Source: Archangium lipolyticum (lineage in GTDB: Bacteria; Myxococcota; Myxococcia; Myxococcales; Myxococcaceae). Taken from it: a DNA stretch of 64,000 nucleotides. Both the position numbers and the translations under genes were made by a program. The notes under the pieces were generated by a model. It was not told the DNA's origin and did no database searches. It was given only the letters and a program-made list of their open reading frames with translations. This document shows positions 20,725 through 28,838 of this stretch, in pieces (positions within the stretch are counted from its first letter, which is position 1; each line of letters opens with the position of its first letter). Where the stretch lies: assembly GCF_024623785.1 (NCBI RefSeq), contig NZ_JANKBZ010000039.1:1-64000 (forward strand). Reading direction: 5' to 3'.

Positions 20725-22065
20725 CTCTTCGTACACCGGGAGTTCCAGCCGCAGCCGCGCGCCGCCCTCCTCCCGGTTCTCGGCCACCAGCGAGCCCCCG
20801 AACTGCTCCACCAGCTCGCGCGAGAGGGCCAGTCCCAGCCCCGTTCCCTTCTCAGGACCCTTGGTGGTGAAGAAGCTCTCGAACAGCCGGGGGAGCACCT
20901 CGCGGGGGAAACCCGGGCCGTTGTCCTCCACCCGCAGCAGCACCTTGGAGCCCTCGCGCCCGCCGGTGACGCGCACCTCGGAGCCGGCCCGGCCCTCCAG
21001 CGCATCGCCCGCGTTCACCAGCAGGTTGAGCAGCACCTGCGCCAGCCGCCGGTGCACGGCGAGCACCGGGGGCAAGTCCCTGGGCACCTCCACCTCCACC
21101 CGCGCCACGTGCTCGAGCCTCAGCCGGGCGATCCGCACCGCGTCCCCCACCACGTCCGCCAGCGAGCACGCCGTGGGCCCCTCCACGTCCATGCGCGAGA
21201 AGCCCCTCAGGTCCGCGATGATCTGCCGCACACGCTCCAATCCCTCGCGCGTCTCGCCGAAGACCTCGACGAGCTCCTCGCGGGACGGGTGGGGATGCGC
21301 CAGCACCTCGCGCTCGAGGAACTCGAGGTTGGCGCGGATGTAGGCCACCGGGTTGTTGATTTCGTGGATGACGCCCGCGGCGAGCCGCCCGATGGTGGCC
21401 AGCTTCTCGGACTGGGCGCGGCGGCGCTCACTCATGGCGAGCGACTCGAGGGCCTCGCGGCGCCCGCGCTCCAGCCGGGCCTCGCTCTCCGCGCGCAACA
21501 CCTGACGGAACTGGCTGGAGCCGTATGCCCCGATGAGGGTGGTCGTCGCCGTGATGCCGGCCCACAGCAGCGCCTTGGTCCACGGGTGCCCATCGGCCAA
21601 CTGCAGGCCCGCGGCCCCGAGGCCACACAGCAGGCCGCTGATGGTGATGGCGCTCGCGTCCCGCGGATAACCGAGCGCCAGGATGAGCGGCAGGAAGGGG
21701 AAGAAGGCGATGTAGGGACTGGAGGTGGCGCCCGTGACGCGCACCAGCCCGAAGAAGCTGAGGCTGGCGAGCACGCTCTGGAGGGCGATGTGCCAGCGCA
21801 CCCCGGACACGGAGCGCTCGTCCAGCAGCAGCGCGGAGGCCAGCAGACCCAGGGCCCACACGACGCGGATGGCCAGGACCCGCACGTCGTGCCCCACCGA
21901 GAGCATGTCCAACAGGTATTGGGAGAGGACGGCCCCGGAGAACAGGAACAGCATCTTGCGAGGCGGTGCCCCCGAGACGGGCGCCGGGAGACTCGCGGCG
22001 ACACGCGGACCGGTGTGCGCCACCGGAGAAGCCGGCTCGGCGCGAGGAACGGGGGAAATGCGCAT
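20716..22065 (-). CDS. Membrane sensor histidine kinase
   Basis: A 449-residue orphan histidine kinase. Residues about 35-190 hold six hydrophobic segments, a multi-pass sensor. A short coiled linker leads to the HisKA domain with VIHEINNPVAYIRANLEF (His phosphoacceptor), then the HATPase domain with N-box LLNLLVNAGDAL, G1 VEDNGPGF, F-box ESFFTTK and G2 GTGLGLALS. No receiver is fused and no response regulator is adjacent, so the partner is elsewhere; the HPt protein at 22906 is a nearby candidate only. An alternative GTG start lies at 22074. Confidence 0.9.
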   Translation of the reverse strand: MRISPVPRAEPASPVAHTGPRVAASLPAPVSGAPPRKMLFLFSGAVLSQYLLDMLSVGHDVRVLAIRVVWALGLLASALLLDERSVSGVRWHIALQSVLASLSFFGLVRVTGATSSPYIAFFPFLPLILALGYPRDASAITISGLLCGLGAAGLQLADGHPWTKALLWAGITATTTLIGAYGSSQFRQVLRAESEARLERGRREALESLAMSERRRAQSEKLATIGRLAAGVIHEINNPVAYIRANLEFLEREVLAHPHPSREELVEVFGETREGLERVRQIIADLRGFSRMDVEGPTACSLADVVGDAVRIARLRLEHVARVEVEVPRDLPPVLAVHRRLAQVLLNLLVNAGDALEGRAGSEVRVTGGREGSKVLLRVEDNGPGFPREVLPRLFESFFTTKGPEKGTGLGLALSRELVEQFGGSLVAENREEGGARLRLELPVYEEAE

Positions 22066-22184
22066 GGATTGCACCCGGGGGCGGGAACGAGCCTGATCCT
22101 ATCAGCGATGGGTGCCCCTCCGTCCGGGACCCCGGACCTCTGTTGCTTTCGCGTAGGATGCGCGCCCGTGAGGGAGTGTAGGCA

Positions 22185-22901
22185 ATGACGGAGCGCAAGG
22201 GGCGCGAGGCGTGGCCGCCGGAGCTCACCGAGCAGTTGCGCAAGGTGGACCGGCTGAGGCGGAGCGGCAGGTACGTGGAGGCGCTCTCCCGGATGAGCCG
22301 GCTCGTGGAGGAGCACCCGCGCCAGATGCGCGTCCTGTTGGAGATGGGACTGACACTCAGCGTGTGGGGTGGTGCTCCCGCCGAGGCCCTGCCCTGGTTC
22401 GAGCGTGCCCTGGAGATGGCGCCGGGCCACGTGTCGGCGCAGCTGCACCGGGCGCTCGCCCTGGCCCGGCTGGGCCGCCATGCGGAGGCCGTGGCCGACT
22501 TCGACGCGCTCGAGGCCCTGGGCTACCGCAAGGCGCTCGTGCTGCACATGAAGCGCGCCGAGTCCCTGGAGGTGCTCGGCCGGCTGGAGGAGGCCGAGCG
22601 CGATTGGACACAGGCGCTCGCCGAGGACCCTGGCAACCCGTGGTTGCTCCAGCAACGAGCCTCGGCGCGGGCCCGGCTCGGACGGTTGCCGGAGGCCATC
22701 GCGGATCTCACCGAGGCGCTGGCCGTGGGTGAGGGAGACGTGGACGCGGAACTGCTGCGCGATCGGGGCGTGCTGCGCGCGCGGCTGGGAGACACGGCCG
22801 GAGCCCGCGCGGACTTCGAGGCGGGACTCGCCGCCCTGCGCGAGGGCGACCCACCGGGGCTCGCGGAGGAGATGCGCCGGGGACTCCGGGAGGGCTCGTG
22901 A
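22185..22901 (+). CDS. TPR-repeat protein
   Basis: A 238-residue soluble protein made of about five to six tetratricopeptide repeats (helix pairs such as AEALPWFERALEMAPGHVSA and EEAERDWTQALAEDPGNPW). Such proteins scaffold complexes and have no enzymatic activity. No signal peptide. It is divergent from the histidine kinase and convergent with the HPt gene, so it appears to be its own unit. Confidence 0.85.
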   Translation: MTERKGREAWPPELTEQLRKVDRLRRSGRYVEALSRMSRLVEEHPRQMRVLLEMGLTLSVWGGAPAEALPWFERALEMAPGHVSAQLHRALALARLGRHAEAVADFDALEALGYRKALVLHMKRAESLEVLGRLEEAERDWTQALAEDPGNPWLLQQRASARARLGRLPEAIADLTEALAVGEGDVDAELLRDRGVLRARLGDTAGARADFEAGLAALREGDPPGLAEEMRRGLREGS

Positions 22902-22905
22902 CGTT

Positions 22906-23283
22906 TCAGTCCTGGAGGCCCAGCTCGGCCACGAGCAGGGGACGTGCCCGCGTGAACTCCCGCTCCACCTCGTCCAACATCTCCCCCGCTCCCGCCAGGC
23001 CCTGCTCGCGCACGAGGTTCTCCAACGCCTTGCAGAGCTGACGCACCCGCATCATCCCGAACATGCCGCTGCTCGATGCCATGCCATGGGACTCATTGGC
23101 GAGCCTCGCGGCATCACCCGCGGCCAGCAGCTTGCGCATCTGGTCCATCCGCTCCGGAGAGCGCGACAGGAAGCCACGAGCGAGATCCACCACCACGTGC
23201 GGATCCTTCTCGTCCTCCAGCACACGCAGCTTGTCCAGCTGCTTCGCGTCGAATACGGGGGCCGACTGCTCCATGGACGTCAT
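22906..23283 (-). CDS. Histidine phosphotransfer (HPt) domain protein
   Basis: A 125-residue four-helix protein. The phosphoacceptor helix reads ANESHGMASSSGMFG with His66, matching the HPt consensus (A..LKG.a...G in looser form), and the C-terminal helix pair is typical. Stand-alone HPt proteins shuttle phosphoryl groups between hybrid kinases and response regulators. No hybrid kinase is next to it; the histidine kinase at 20716-22065 is the nearest. A second ATG at 23274 is possible. Confidence 0.8.
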   Translation of the reverse strand: MTSMEQSAPVFDAKQLDKLRVLEDEKDPHVVVDLARGFLSRSPERMDQMRKLLAAGDAARLANESHGMASSSGMFGMMRVRQLCKALENLVREQGLAGAGEMLDEVEREFTRARPLLVAELGLQD

Positions 23284-23352
23284 TCTGCACGACTCGACGC
23301 CAGATGTTCAGTGGGCCCCCTCGGGACTCCCGGTGGCCGCCGGGAGTGGGAT

Positions 23353-24795
23353 ATGAGGGCTCCCGCCCCGATGTCTCCCTCCGACGCCTCTCGCATGCCG
23401 GGCCCCATGACCTGGGCCGCGCTCGTCTTCCTCGGCCTCACCACCGCCACCTGGTGGCCCCACACGGACCTCGGGGACTCGCAGCTCTACCAGGTCGTCG
23501 CCCGCCACATGGTCGAGGACGGGAGCTGGACCCAGCTGCGCTACCTCCCCACCGTCCACCCGCGCTTCTTCGAGCACCTGCCCTTCGGCTTCTGGCCCTT
23601 CGCCCTCGTCATCCGCATCCTCGGCGAGCCCGCCCTGCGCCCCCTGTGCGCCGCCTTCTCCCTGGGCACCCTCCTCCTCACCGGCTCCGTCGCCCGCCGC
23701 TCCGCCGGGACCTGGGCAGGCGTCACCGCCATGCTGGTGCTCGCCTTCCCCGATGGCTTCTTCATCCGCGGCGGCCACCCCTTCCTCGAGCCCCTCCTCC
23801 TCCTGCTCGCCACCGGCTCCGCCGTGCCCCCGCTGCTCGGTGTGCCTCGCGCCCGTGACTGGCTCGTCTGCGGAGTGCTCGCGGCGGGCGCCTGCGCCGT
23901 GAAGGGGCCCTTCGGTCTACTGCCCTTCGCCGGTGCCACCGTCGCCCGCGCCCTCGTCGAGCGCTCCTGGAAGGTGCTCGTCATCGGCACCCTCGTGGGC
24001 CTCGCCTCCACCGCGCCCACCGTGCTCTTCCTCGTCACCCACCCGGACTGGTGGGAAGGCTACGTGCGCCACCAGGTCCTCGCCTCCGCCACGGGCGAGC
24101 GCCTGGATGGACAGAACGCCTGGTACATCCCCTTCAGGACCCTCGGCAGCCGCTTCTGGCCCGGACTGCCCCTGCTCGCGGCGGGCGGGGTGCTCGCCCT
24201 CGGCCGGCCCGCCCGTGCCTTGCGCGCCCTGCTCCCCGAGGGTACCCCAGAGCCAGCCCGCGTCCTCCGCTCCGCCCGCGTGCTGCTGCTCGCGAGCCTG
24301 TTCGTCCTCACCGCGCTCTGCCTCCCGGGCCGCAAGGTGTGGAACCACTCGCTCGTCGCCTTCCCGCTGCTGGCCATGCTCGCCGGCGTGGGGCTCGGCC
24401 CGTGGCTGGAGGCCCGGCTCGCGCTTCCCGAGCGGGCGCGGCGGGCCCGGCTCGGACTGGCCGTGCTCGCGCTCCTCGTGTTGGGAGCTTCGGCGGCTGG
24501 AGCGGGCCGGCTGCTCTTCCCCAAACGGTGCCCTGCCTCGGGAGTGCTCGCCCCGGCGCTCGCGGACGTGCCTGCCGGTGCGCCCGTGCTGGTGGTGTCG
24601 ACGCAATACGAGTGGACCACCCTGGCCGCGTTCGCCGTGGAGCGGCGCTGGCTGCCGAGGCGTCTCCCCGAGCTGGGCTCCGAGAACCCCGACGGGGCCC
24701 AGGTGGCCTTCGTCGCGGATGGGGCCACCGTGAGTGCCTCGGGCTGGCGTGAGGTGGGCCGCGACGGCCGTTGGCGACTGCTGCGCAGTCCGTGA
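23353..24795 (+). CDS. ArnT/PMT-type membrane glycosyltransferase
   Basis: A 480-residue polytopic membrane protein with about ten to eleven hydrophobic helices. The first periplasmic loop has the family acidic motif TDLGDSQLYQVVARH, followed by HPRFFEHLPFGFWPF, as in ArnT/dolichyl-phosphate-mannose mannosyltransferase (GT-C) enzymes that use polyprenyl-phosphate sugars. VKGPFG and the LPGRKVWNH segment in later loops are typical. The C-terminal 100 residues are a small soluble domain. It likely glycosylates lipid A, lipids or proteins at the periplasmic face; acceptor and donor are unknown. The ATG at 23353 follows GGGAG. Confidence 0.82.
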   Translation: MRAPAPMSPSDASRMPGPMTWAALVFLGLTTATWWPHTDLGDSQLYQVVARHMVEDGSWTQLRYLPTVHPRFFEHLPFGFWPFALVIRILGEPALRPLCAAFSLGTLLLTGSVARRSAGTWAGVTAMLVLAFPDGFFIRGGHPFLEPLLLLLATGSAVPPLLGVPRARDWLVCGVLAAGACAVKGPFGLLPFAGATVARALVERSWKVLVIGTLVGLASTAPTVLFLVTHPDWWEGYVRHQVLASATGERLDGQNAWYIPFRTLGSRFWPGLPLLAAGGVLALGRPARALRALLPEGTPEPARVLRSARVLLLASLFVLTALCLPGRKVWNHSLVAFPLLAMLAGVGLGPWLEARLALPERARRARLGLAVLALLVLGASAAGAGRLLFPKRCPASGVLAPALADVPAGAPVLVVSTQYEWTTLAAFAVERRWLPRRLPELGSENPDGAQVAFVADGATVSASGWREVGRDGRWRLLRSP

Positions 24796-24816
24796 GCCCC
24801 CCTGGTGCCTGGGGGC
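24796..24816 (+). terminator. Hairpin after glycosyltransferase gene
   Basis: GCCCCC and GGGGGC arms with a 9-nt loop directly after the stop codon. It probably separates this gene from the thioesterase pair. Confidence 0.4.
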
Positions 24817-24842
24817 GGTGAAGCTGCTATCCACCGTCTGGC

Positions 24843-25295
24843 ATGGCGAGCGACGACGCGTTCCCTCCAGACAAGCAGCAGATGATCGACAGCATCAACC
24901 GCTTCATGGCGGACTCCGTGCCGCACAACCGCGAGCTGGGGCTGAGCGTGGTGGAGCTCGGGGCGGAGGATGCCACCATGCGGCTGCCCTACTCGGAGAA
25001 GCTGGTGGGCAACCCCGAGACGGGGGTGCTGCACGGCGGGGCGGTGACAACGCTCATCGACGCCACGTGCGGCATCGCCGTCTTCATGAAGATGGCGCGC
25101 ATGGCGCGCATCGCCACGTTGGACCTGCGCATCGACTACCTGCACCCGGCCACTCCGGGGAAGGAGCTGCTGGCGCGCGCCGAGTGCTACAAGCTCACGC
25201 GCGCGGTGGCCTTCGTGCGAGCGCTCGCGCACCACGGAGACCCCGGCAACCCGGTGGCCTCGGCGCAGGGCACCTTCATCATCGTGGAGGACTGA
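24843..25295 (+). CDS. PaaI-family hotdog thioesterase (first of pair)
   Basis: A 150-residue hotdog-fold protein. The central helix motif GVLHGGAVTTLIDATCGIAV carries the HGG oxyanion signature and the acidic residue of the PaaI/YbgC-like acyl-CoA thioesterases; the strand TLDLRIDYLHP is also typical. These hydrolyse aryl- or acyl-CoA esters. It precedes a second PaaI-like gene by 3 bp, so the two are translated together and may form a heteromer. Confidence 0.88.
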   Translation: MASDDAFPPDKQQMIDSINRFMADSVPHNRELGLSVVELGAEDATMRLPYSEKLVGNPETGVLHGGAVTTLIDATCGIAVFMKMARMARIATLDLRIDYLHPATPGKELLARAECYKLTRAVAFVRALAHHGDPGNPVASAQGTFIIVED

Positions 25296-25298
25296 GGC

Positions 25299-25745
25299 AT
25301 GGAGAGCACGTCCACCCGCATCGCCGAGATCCTCCGCCAGGTGCGCCAGACGGGCGACTACCGTCTGCTCACCGAGGCCATTCCCTACACGCGCTTCCTG
25401 GGCATCGGCGTGGAGAACACCACGGGCGAGGTGCTCTGCCGCATGCGCTACGCGCCCATGCTGATTGGAAACAGCTCGCTGCCCGCGCTGCACGGAGGGA
25501 CGCTCGGCGCGCTGATGGAGTCCGCCGCCATCTTCGAGCTGCTCTTGCGCACCCAGGAGGAGCGCGTGCCGAAGATCATCAGCATCACGGTGGACTTCCT
25601 GCGCTCGGGCCGGCCGCAGGACACGCTGGCCAAGGCCACCATCACCCGGCTCGGCCGGCGCGTGGCCAACCTCCAGGTGCAGGCCTGGCAGGAGGACCGC
25701 TCCCGCCCCATCGCCAGCGCCAACGCCCTCTTCCTCCTGTCGTGA
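25299..25745 (+). CDS. PaaI-family hotdog thioesterase (second of pair)
   Basis: A 148-residue hotdog protein whose central motif is LPALHGGTLGALMESAAIFEL, with Glu in place of the first copy's Asp, and strand ISITVDFLRSG. It starts 3 bp after the first thioesterase gene. The two differ a lot in sequence, so they are an old duplication or separate recruits. A heteromeric acyl-CoA thioesterase is plausible, but the substrate is unknown. Confidence 0.87.
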   Translation: MESTSTRIAEILRQVRQTGDYRLLTEAIPYTRFLGIGVENTTGEVLCRMRYAPMLIGNSSLPALHGGTLGALMESAAIFELLLRTQEERVPKIISITVDFLRSGRPQDTLAKATITRLGRRVANLQVQAWQEDRSRPIASANALFLLS

Positions 25746-25894
25746 GGCACGCGGCATGCCCTCTGCATGACGCTCTCCCGCGACGCCAACAGGGTGCGCC
25801 CGGCGGAGGGCGCCCTCATCGTGCGTGGCCGCCGTCCGGCCGTCGCCGAGGCGGCATATTCATCGAGGAGAAGGAAGGAGCGCGGTGTAGGGGC

Positions 25895-27325
25895 ATGGCT
25901 CTCGATTGGAACAAGCTGCTGTGTGCAACACGCATCCGGGAAATCCTCCGGGGTCGCGCATCCGCGTCCACGCCAGGAGACATCCGTTCAGAGTTTGAAC
26001 GCGACCATGACCGGACCGTCTTCTCGACTCCCGTGCGGCGCCTCCAGGACAAGACGCAGGTCTTCCCCTTGGAGCCGAATGACGCGGTCCGGACGCGACT
26101 GACCCATTCGTTGGAGGTCTCGACGCTCGCGCGGGGTCTGACCCGAGGTGCGACCGGATGGCTCGTCACCCAGGGAGAGATTGCTCCAGCGCGAGCATCC
26201 GATATCGAGTCCATCGCCGCCACCTGCGGGCTGATCCACGACCTGGGCAATCCACCTTTCGGGCACGCGGGCGAGGCGGCGATCAGCAGTTGGTTCGAGA
26301 AGAAACGAGCGCGCGACACGGGCTTTTTCGGAGAGCTCGAGCGGAGCCGACAACTTCAGGACGACTTCCTCCACTTCGAGGGCAATGCACAGACGCTGCG
26401 CATCGTCTCCAGGCTTCAGATCCTGGCGGATCAATACGGATTGAACCTGACCGTCGGAACACTTTCCGCCGCCATGAAGTACACGGCGTCGTCCGATGCC
26501 CTCGCCGGGCCGACAGGACCTCACGAGAAAGAGAAACCCGGCTACTTCGCGTCCGAGCGGGAGATCGTCGAGGCAATCCGGGAGCACTCTGGGACCGGAG
26601 ACGTCCGCAACCCCATCGCCTACCTGGTCGAAGCCTGCGACGACATGGTGTACGCGACGGTAGACATCGAGGATGGGGTCAAAAAGGGAGTCATCAGCTG
26701 GCCGGGTGTCGAGGATGCCTTCGAGCACCTGACTTCCAAACCATCCGCTCAGGCTCTGGAGTCCATCCAGGACCACATCCGGCGCGCCAGTGATTACATC
26801 GACCAGGCCGCGACCGAATTGAGTCCGAAGGCGCGTGGCGAAGCCATTGCCCAGCACTTCAGGACACTCGTCATCGGGACGACCAAACAGGCCGTCCTCG
26901 AGACCTTCGCGTCAAAGTACCAGGACATCATCAACGGCACCTACCATGGCGAGCTCATCAAAGACAGCTCCGCGGCTGGGCTCATCAAGGCTTGCAAGTC
27001 CGTCGGCCGTGCGCACATCTACCGTTCGGAAGAGACACTCAGATTGGAGACCATGGGCCGCCGCATCATCCATGATTTGATGGACTTCTTCTGGGAAGGC
27101 GCTTCCGCCTATGACCCATCCATGGATCGCGCGGAATTCGATAGGACGTTCCAGGGGAAGATCTACAACCTGCTCTCGAGCAATTACCGCGCCGTCTTCG
27201 AGACCTCCATCAAGTCCCCGACGCTCCCCATTCGGTACCACCAATTCCAGTTGGTGACGGACTACGTTTGCGGCATGACGGACTCGTTCGCCTGCAAGCT
27301 CCACTCCCAGCTCACCCATGGATAG
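25895..27325 (+). CDS. dgt: dGTP triphosphohydrolase-like HD protein
   Basis: A 476-residue HD-domain dNTPase. The N-terminal FERDHDRTVFSTPVRRLQDKTQVF-type segment (residues 34-57), here split by the 20-residue limit, is diagnostic of Dgt. Metal ligands are His71 (THSLEVS), His115-Asp116 (GLIHDLGNPPFGH) and the Asp in EACDDMVYATVDIED near 249-250. It cuts dGTP or other dNTPs to the deoxynucleoside and triphosphate. Base use is less GC-extreme than its neighbours, which hints at transfer. Its stop overlaps the start of the nucleotidyltransferase by 8 bp, so the two are tightly coupled. Dgt enzymes act in dNTP control and in phage defence; which applies here is open. Confidence 0.85.
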   Translation: MALDWNKLLCATRIREILRGRASASTPGDIRSEFERDHDRTVFSTPVRRLQDKTQVFPLEPNDAVRTRLTHSLEVSTLARGLTRGATGWLVTQGEIAPARASDIESIAATCGLIHDLGNPPFGHAGEAAISSWFEKKRARDTGFFGELERSRQLQDDFLHFEGNAQTLRIVSRLQILADQYGLNLTVGTLSAAMKYTASSDALAGPTGPHEKEKPGYFASEREIVEAIREHSGTGDVRNPIAYLVEACDDMVYATVDIEDGVKKGVISWPGVEDAFEHLTSKPSAQALESIQDHIRRASDYIDQAATELSPKARGEAIAQHFRTLVIGTTKQAVLETFASKYQDIINGTYHGELIKDSSAAGLIKACKSVGRAHIYRSEETLRLETMGRRIIHDLMDFFWEGASAYDPSMDRAEFDRTFQGKIYNLLSSNYRAVFETSIKSPTLPIRYHQFQLVTDYVCGMTDSFACKLHSQLTHG

Positions 27326-28154
27326 CGGCGAGACCGGACAGCTCGAGGAGCTGCTGCGCGGGCGATTGAACGCCTTCATCCACCGCACGTCTCCATGGCA
27401 TCACGCGATTCATTCCATCCTTCGAAGAGCCAGGGAGCATGACTGGAGGGTCTTCGTCTTCGGTGGAACGCTGCGAGATCTGCTCACCCACCCCGAGACC
27501 GCCACCCCCCGGGATCTGGACCTGGTGGTCTCGGGCACGACGAGCGACAGGCTGCGCTCCGTCTTCTCCAGCGAGGTCATGAGGGTCACCCGGTTCGGTG
27601 GACTCCACCTGAACCTCCACGAGCAACCCGTCGACATCTGGACCCTCGATTCGACCTGGGCCTTCCGCGAGCGGCTGGTTGCTGGCTGCGACTTCGCGGA
27701 CCTCCCCAAGACCACCTTCTTGAACGTCGAGGCCGTCGTCGCCGAGCTCACCGAGCAACCCGGCCGGCCACGCACGGTGTATTCCCAGGGATTCTTCCGA
27801 GGCATCCAGGAACGGCAGGTGGAGATCAACCTGGAGCACAATCCCTTTCCCAGCCTCTGCGTGGTCAGGGCCCTCATCACGGCGCAGCGACTCCAATTCT
27901 CTCTCGGCCCCAGGCTGGTACGGTTCATCCTCCACCATGGGATGAGAACTCCCCTCGAGGAACTCGAGGCCGTACAGCTCCCACACTACGGCCACATCAG
28001 GCTTGATCGTCACGAGCTGCATTCGCTTCTCGGCTCGATGCGAGAACAGGCCAGTACCCTCAAGGTCCGTCCCGTCTCGCTGCCTCGAAAGCAGCAGCTT
28101 GAGCGACCTTCAAGATGGAACCTGGGTGCCGTCCCAGACAAGGTGCACCGCTAA
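27318..28154 (+). CDS. CCA-adding/poly(A) polymerase head-type nucleotidyltransferase
   Basis: A 278-residue protein. The head domain has GGTLRD (residues 49-54) and RDLDLVVSG (65-73), the GG and DxD signatures of class II tRNA/poly(A) nucleotidyltransferases. Later VVRALITAQRLQFSLG resembles the neck region that sets nucleotide choice. The C-terminal body and tail of true CCA enzymes are missing or very divergent, so it is shorter than the 400-plus residues of housekeeping CCA enzymes and is probably not one. Overlap with the dGTPase implies a joint function. Activity, substrate and RNA or protein target are unknown. Confidence 0.75.
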   Translation: MDSGETGQLEELLRGRLNAFIHRTSPWHHAIHSILRRAREHDWRVFVFGGTLRDLLTHPETATPRDLDLVVSGTTSDRLRSVFSSEVMRVTRFGGLHLNLHEQPVDIWTLDSTWAFRERLVAGCDFADLPKTTFLNVEAVVAELTEQPGRPRTVYSQGFFRGIQERQVEINLEHNPFPSLCVVRALITAQRLQFSLGPRLVRFILHHGMRTPLEELEAVQLPHYGHIRLDRHELHSLLGSMREQASTLKVRPVSLPRKQQLERPSRWNLGAVPDKVHR

Positions 28155-28187
28155 GGCATCACGCGGCTTCCCGTCGTCCACGAAGGC

Positions 28188-28724
28188 CTACAGCTGCTGG
28201 CCCTCGCTGCTCACGCGCTGGTGCCGCAGCTCCCGCTCCTCTTCCGCGAGCGCCCGGAGCGTCTTCTCCGCGAGCCTCAGGCCCCACTGCTCGCCCAGCT
28301 GCATCGCCTCCTGCATCACCAGCGGCTGCGCCGCGAGGAAGCGCTTGCCGGCCGGTGACTCGTGGAAGGCGATGGCCGCGTCCAGGTCCTCCTCGGAGAA
28401 GTGGTTCATGTACACCGGCACCAGCAGCTCCACGATGGGCTCCTGCGCGGCCACCTCGCGGAACTTCTCCAGGAAGCCCGATGGGATGTTGGACATCTCC
28501 CCGAAGTGCTGCGTCATCGAGTCGAGCATCCGCCTGCCCGTGTCCTCCGCCCCCGTGAGCACCATCAGCTTGCGGACCTTCTCCTCCTTGCGGTGCGAGG
28601 ACTGCCACTCGGCCTCGGGTGGGGAGGACTCCACCGGAGCGCTCGCGCTCGAGTGCGCGCAGCCCACGGCGAGAAACGCGAGAACACACCACCGCCAGGA
28701 CGCCAGGAGCCGGAAAGAGCGCAT
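28188..28724 (-). CDS. DUF2059-type lipoprotein
   Basis: A 178-residue protein with a lipoprotein signal: hydrophobic core WCVLAFLAVGC and Cys as the lipidated residue. The mature part is helical with the DUF2059 features KVRKLMVLTGAEDTGRRML and HFSEEDLDAAIAFHESPAGK. DUF2059 proteins are found in the envelope; their role is not known. The start at 28724 gives the compact signal peptide; an upstream ATG at 28778 would add 18 residues in front of it. Confidence 0.8.
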   Translation of the reverse strand: MRSFRLLASWRWCVLAFLAVGCAHSSASAPVESSPPEAEWQSSHRKEEKVRKLMVLTGAEDTGRRMLDSMTQHFGEMSNIPSGFLEKFREVAAQEPIVELLVPVYMNHFSEEDLDAAIAFHESPAGKRFLAAQPLVMQEAMQLGEQWGLRLAEKTLRALAEEERELRHQRVSSEGQQL

Positions 28725-28838
28725 GGAGCAGCCCTCCGCATCGAGATGGACTCCAGGATAGTCCCCGCGCCCACGCACCGGTAAAGGGGGGTGCTCCCCG
28801 CCAGGCCCGGGCCAGCTCGCGCCCGTCGACTGCCCGAC

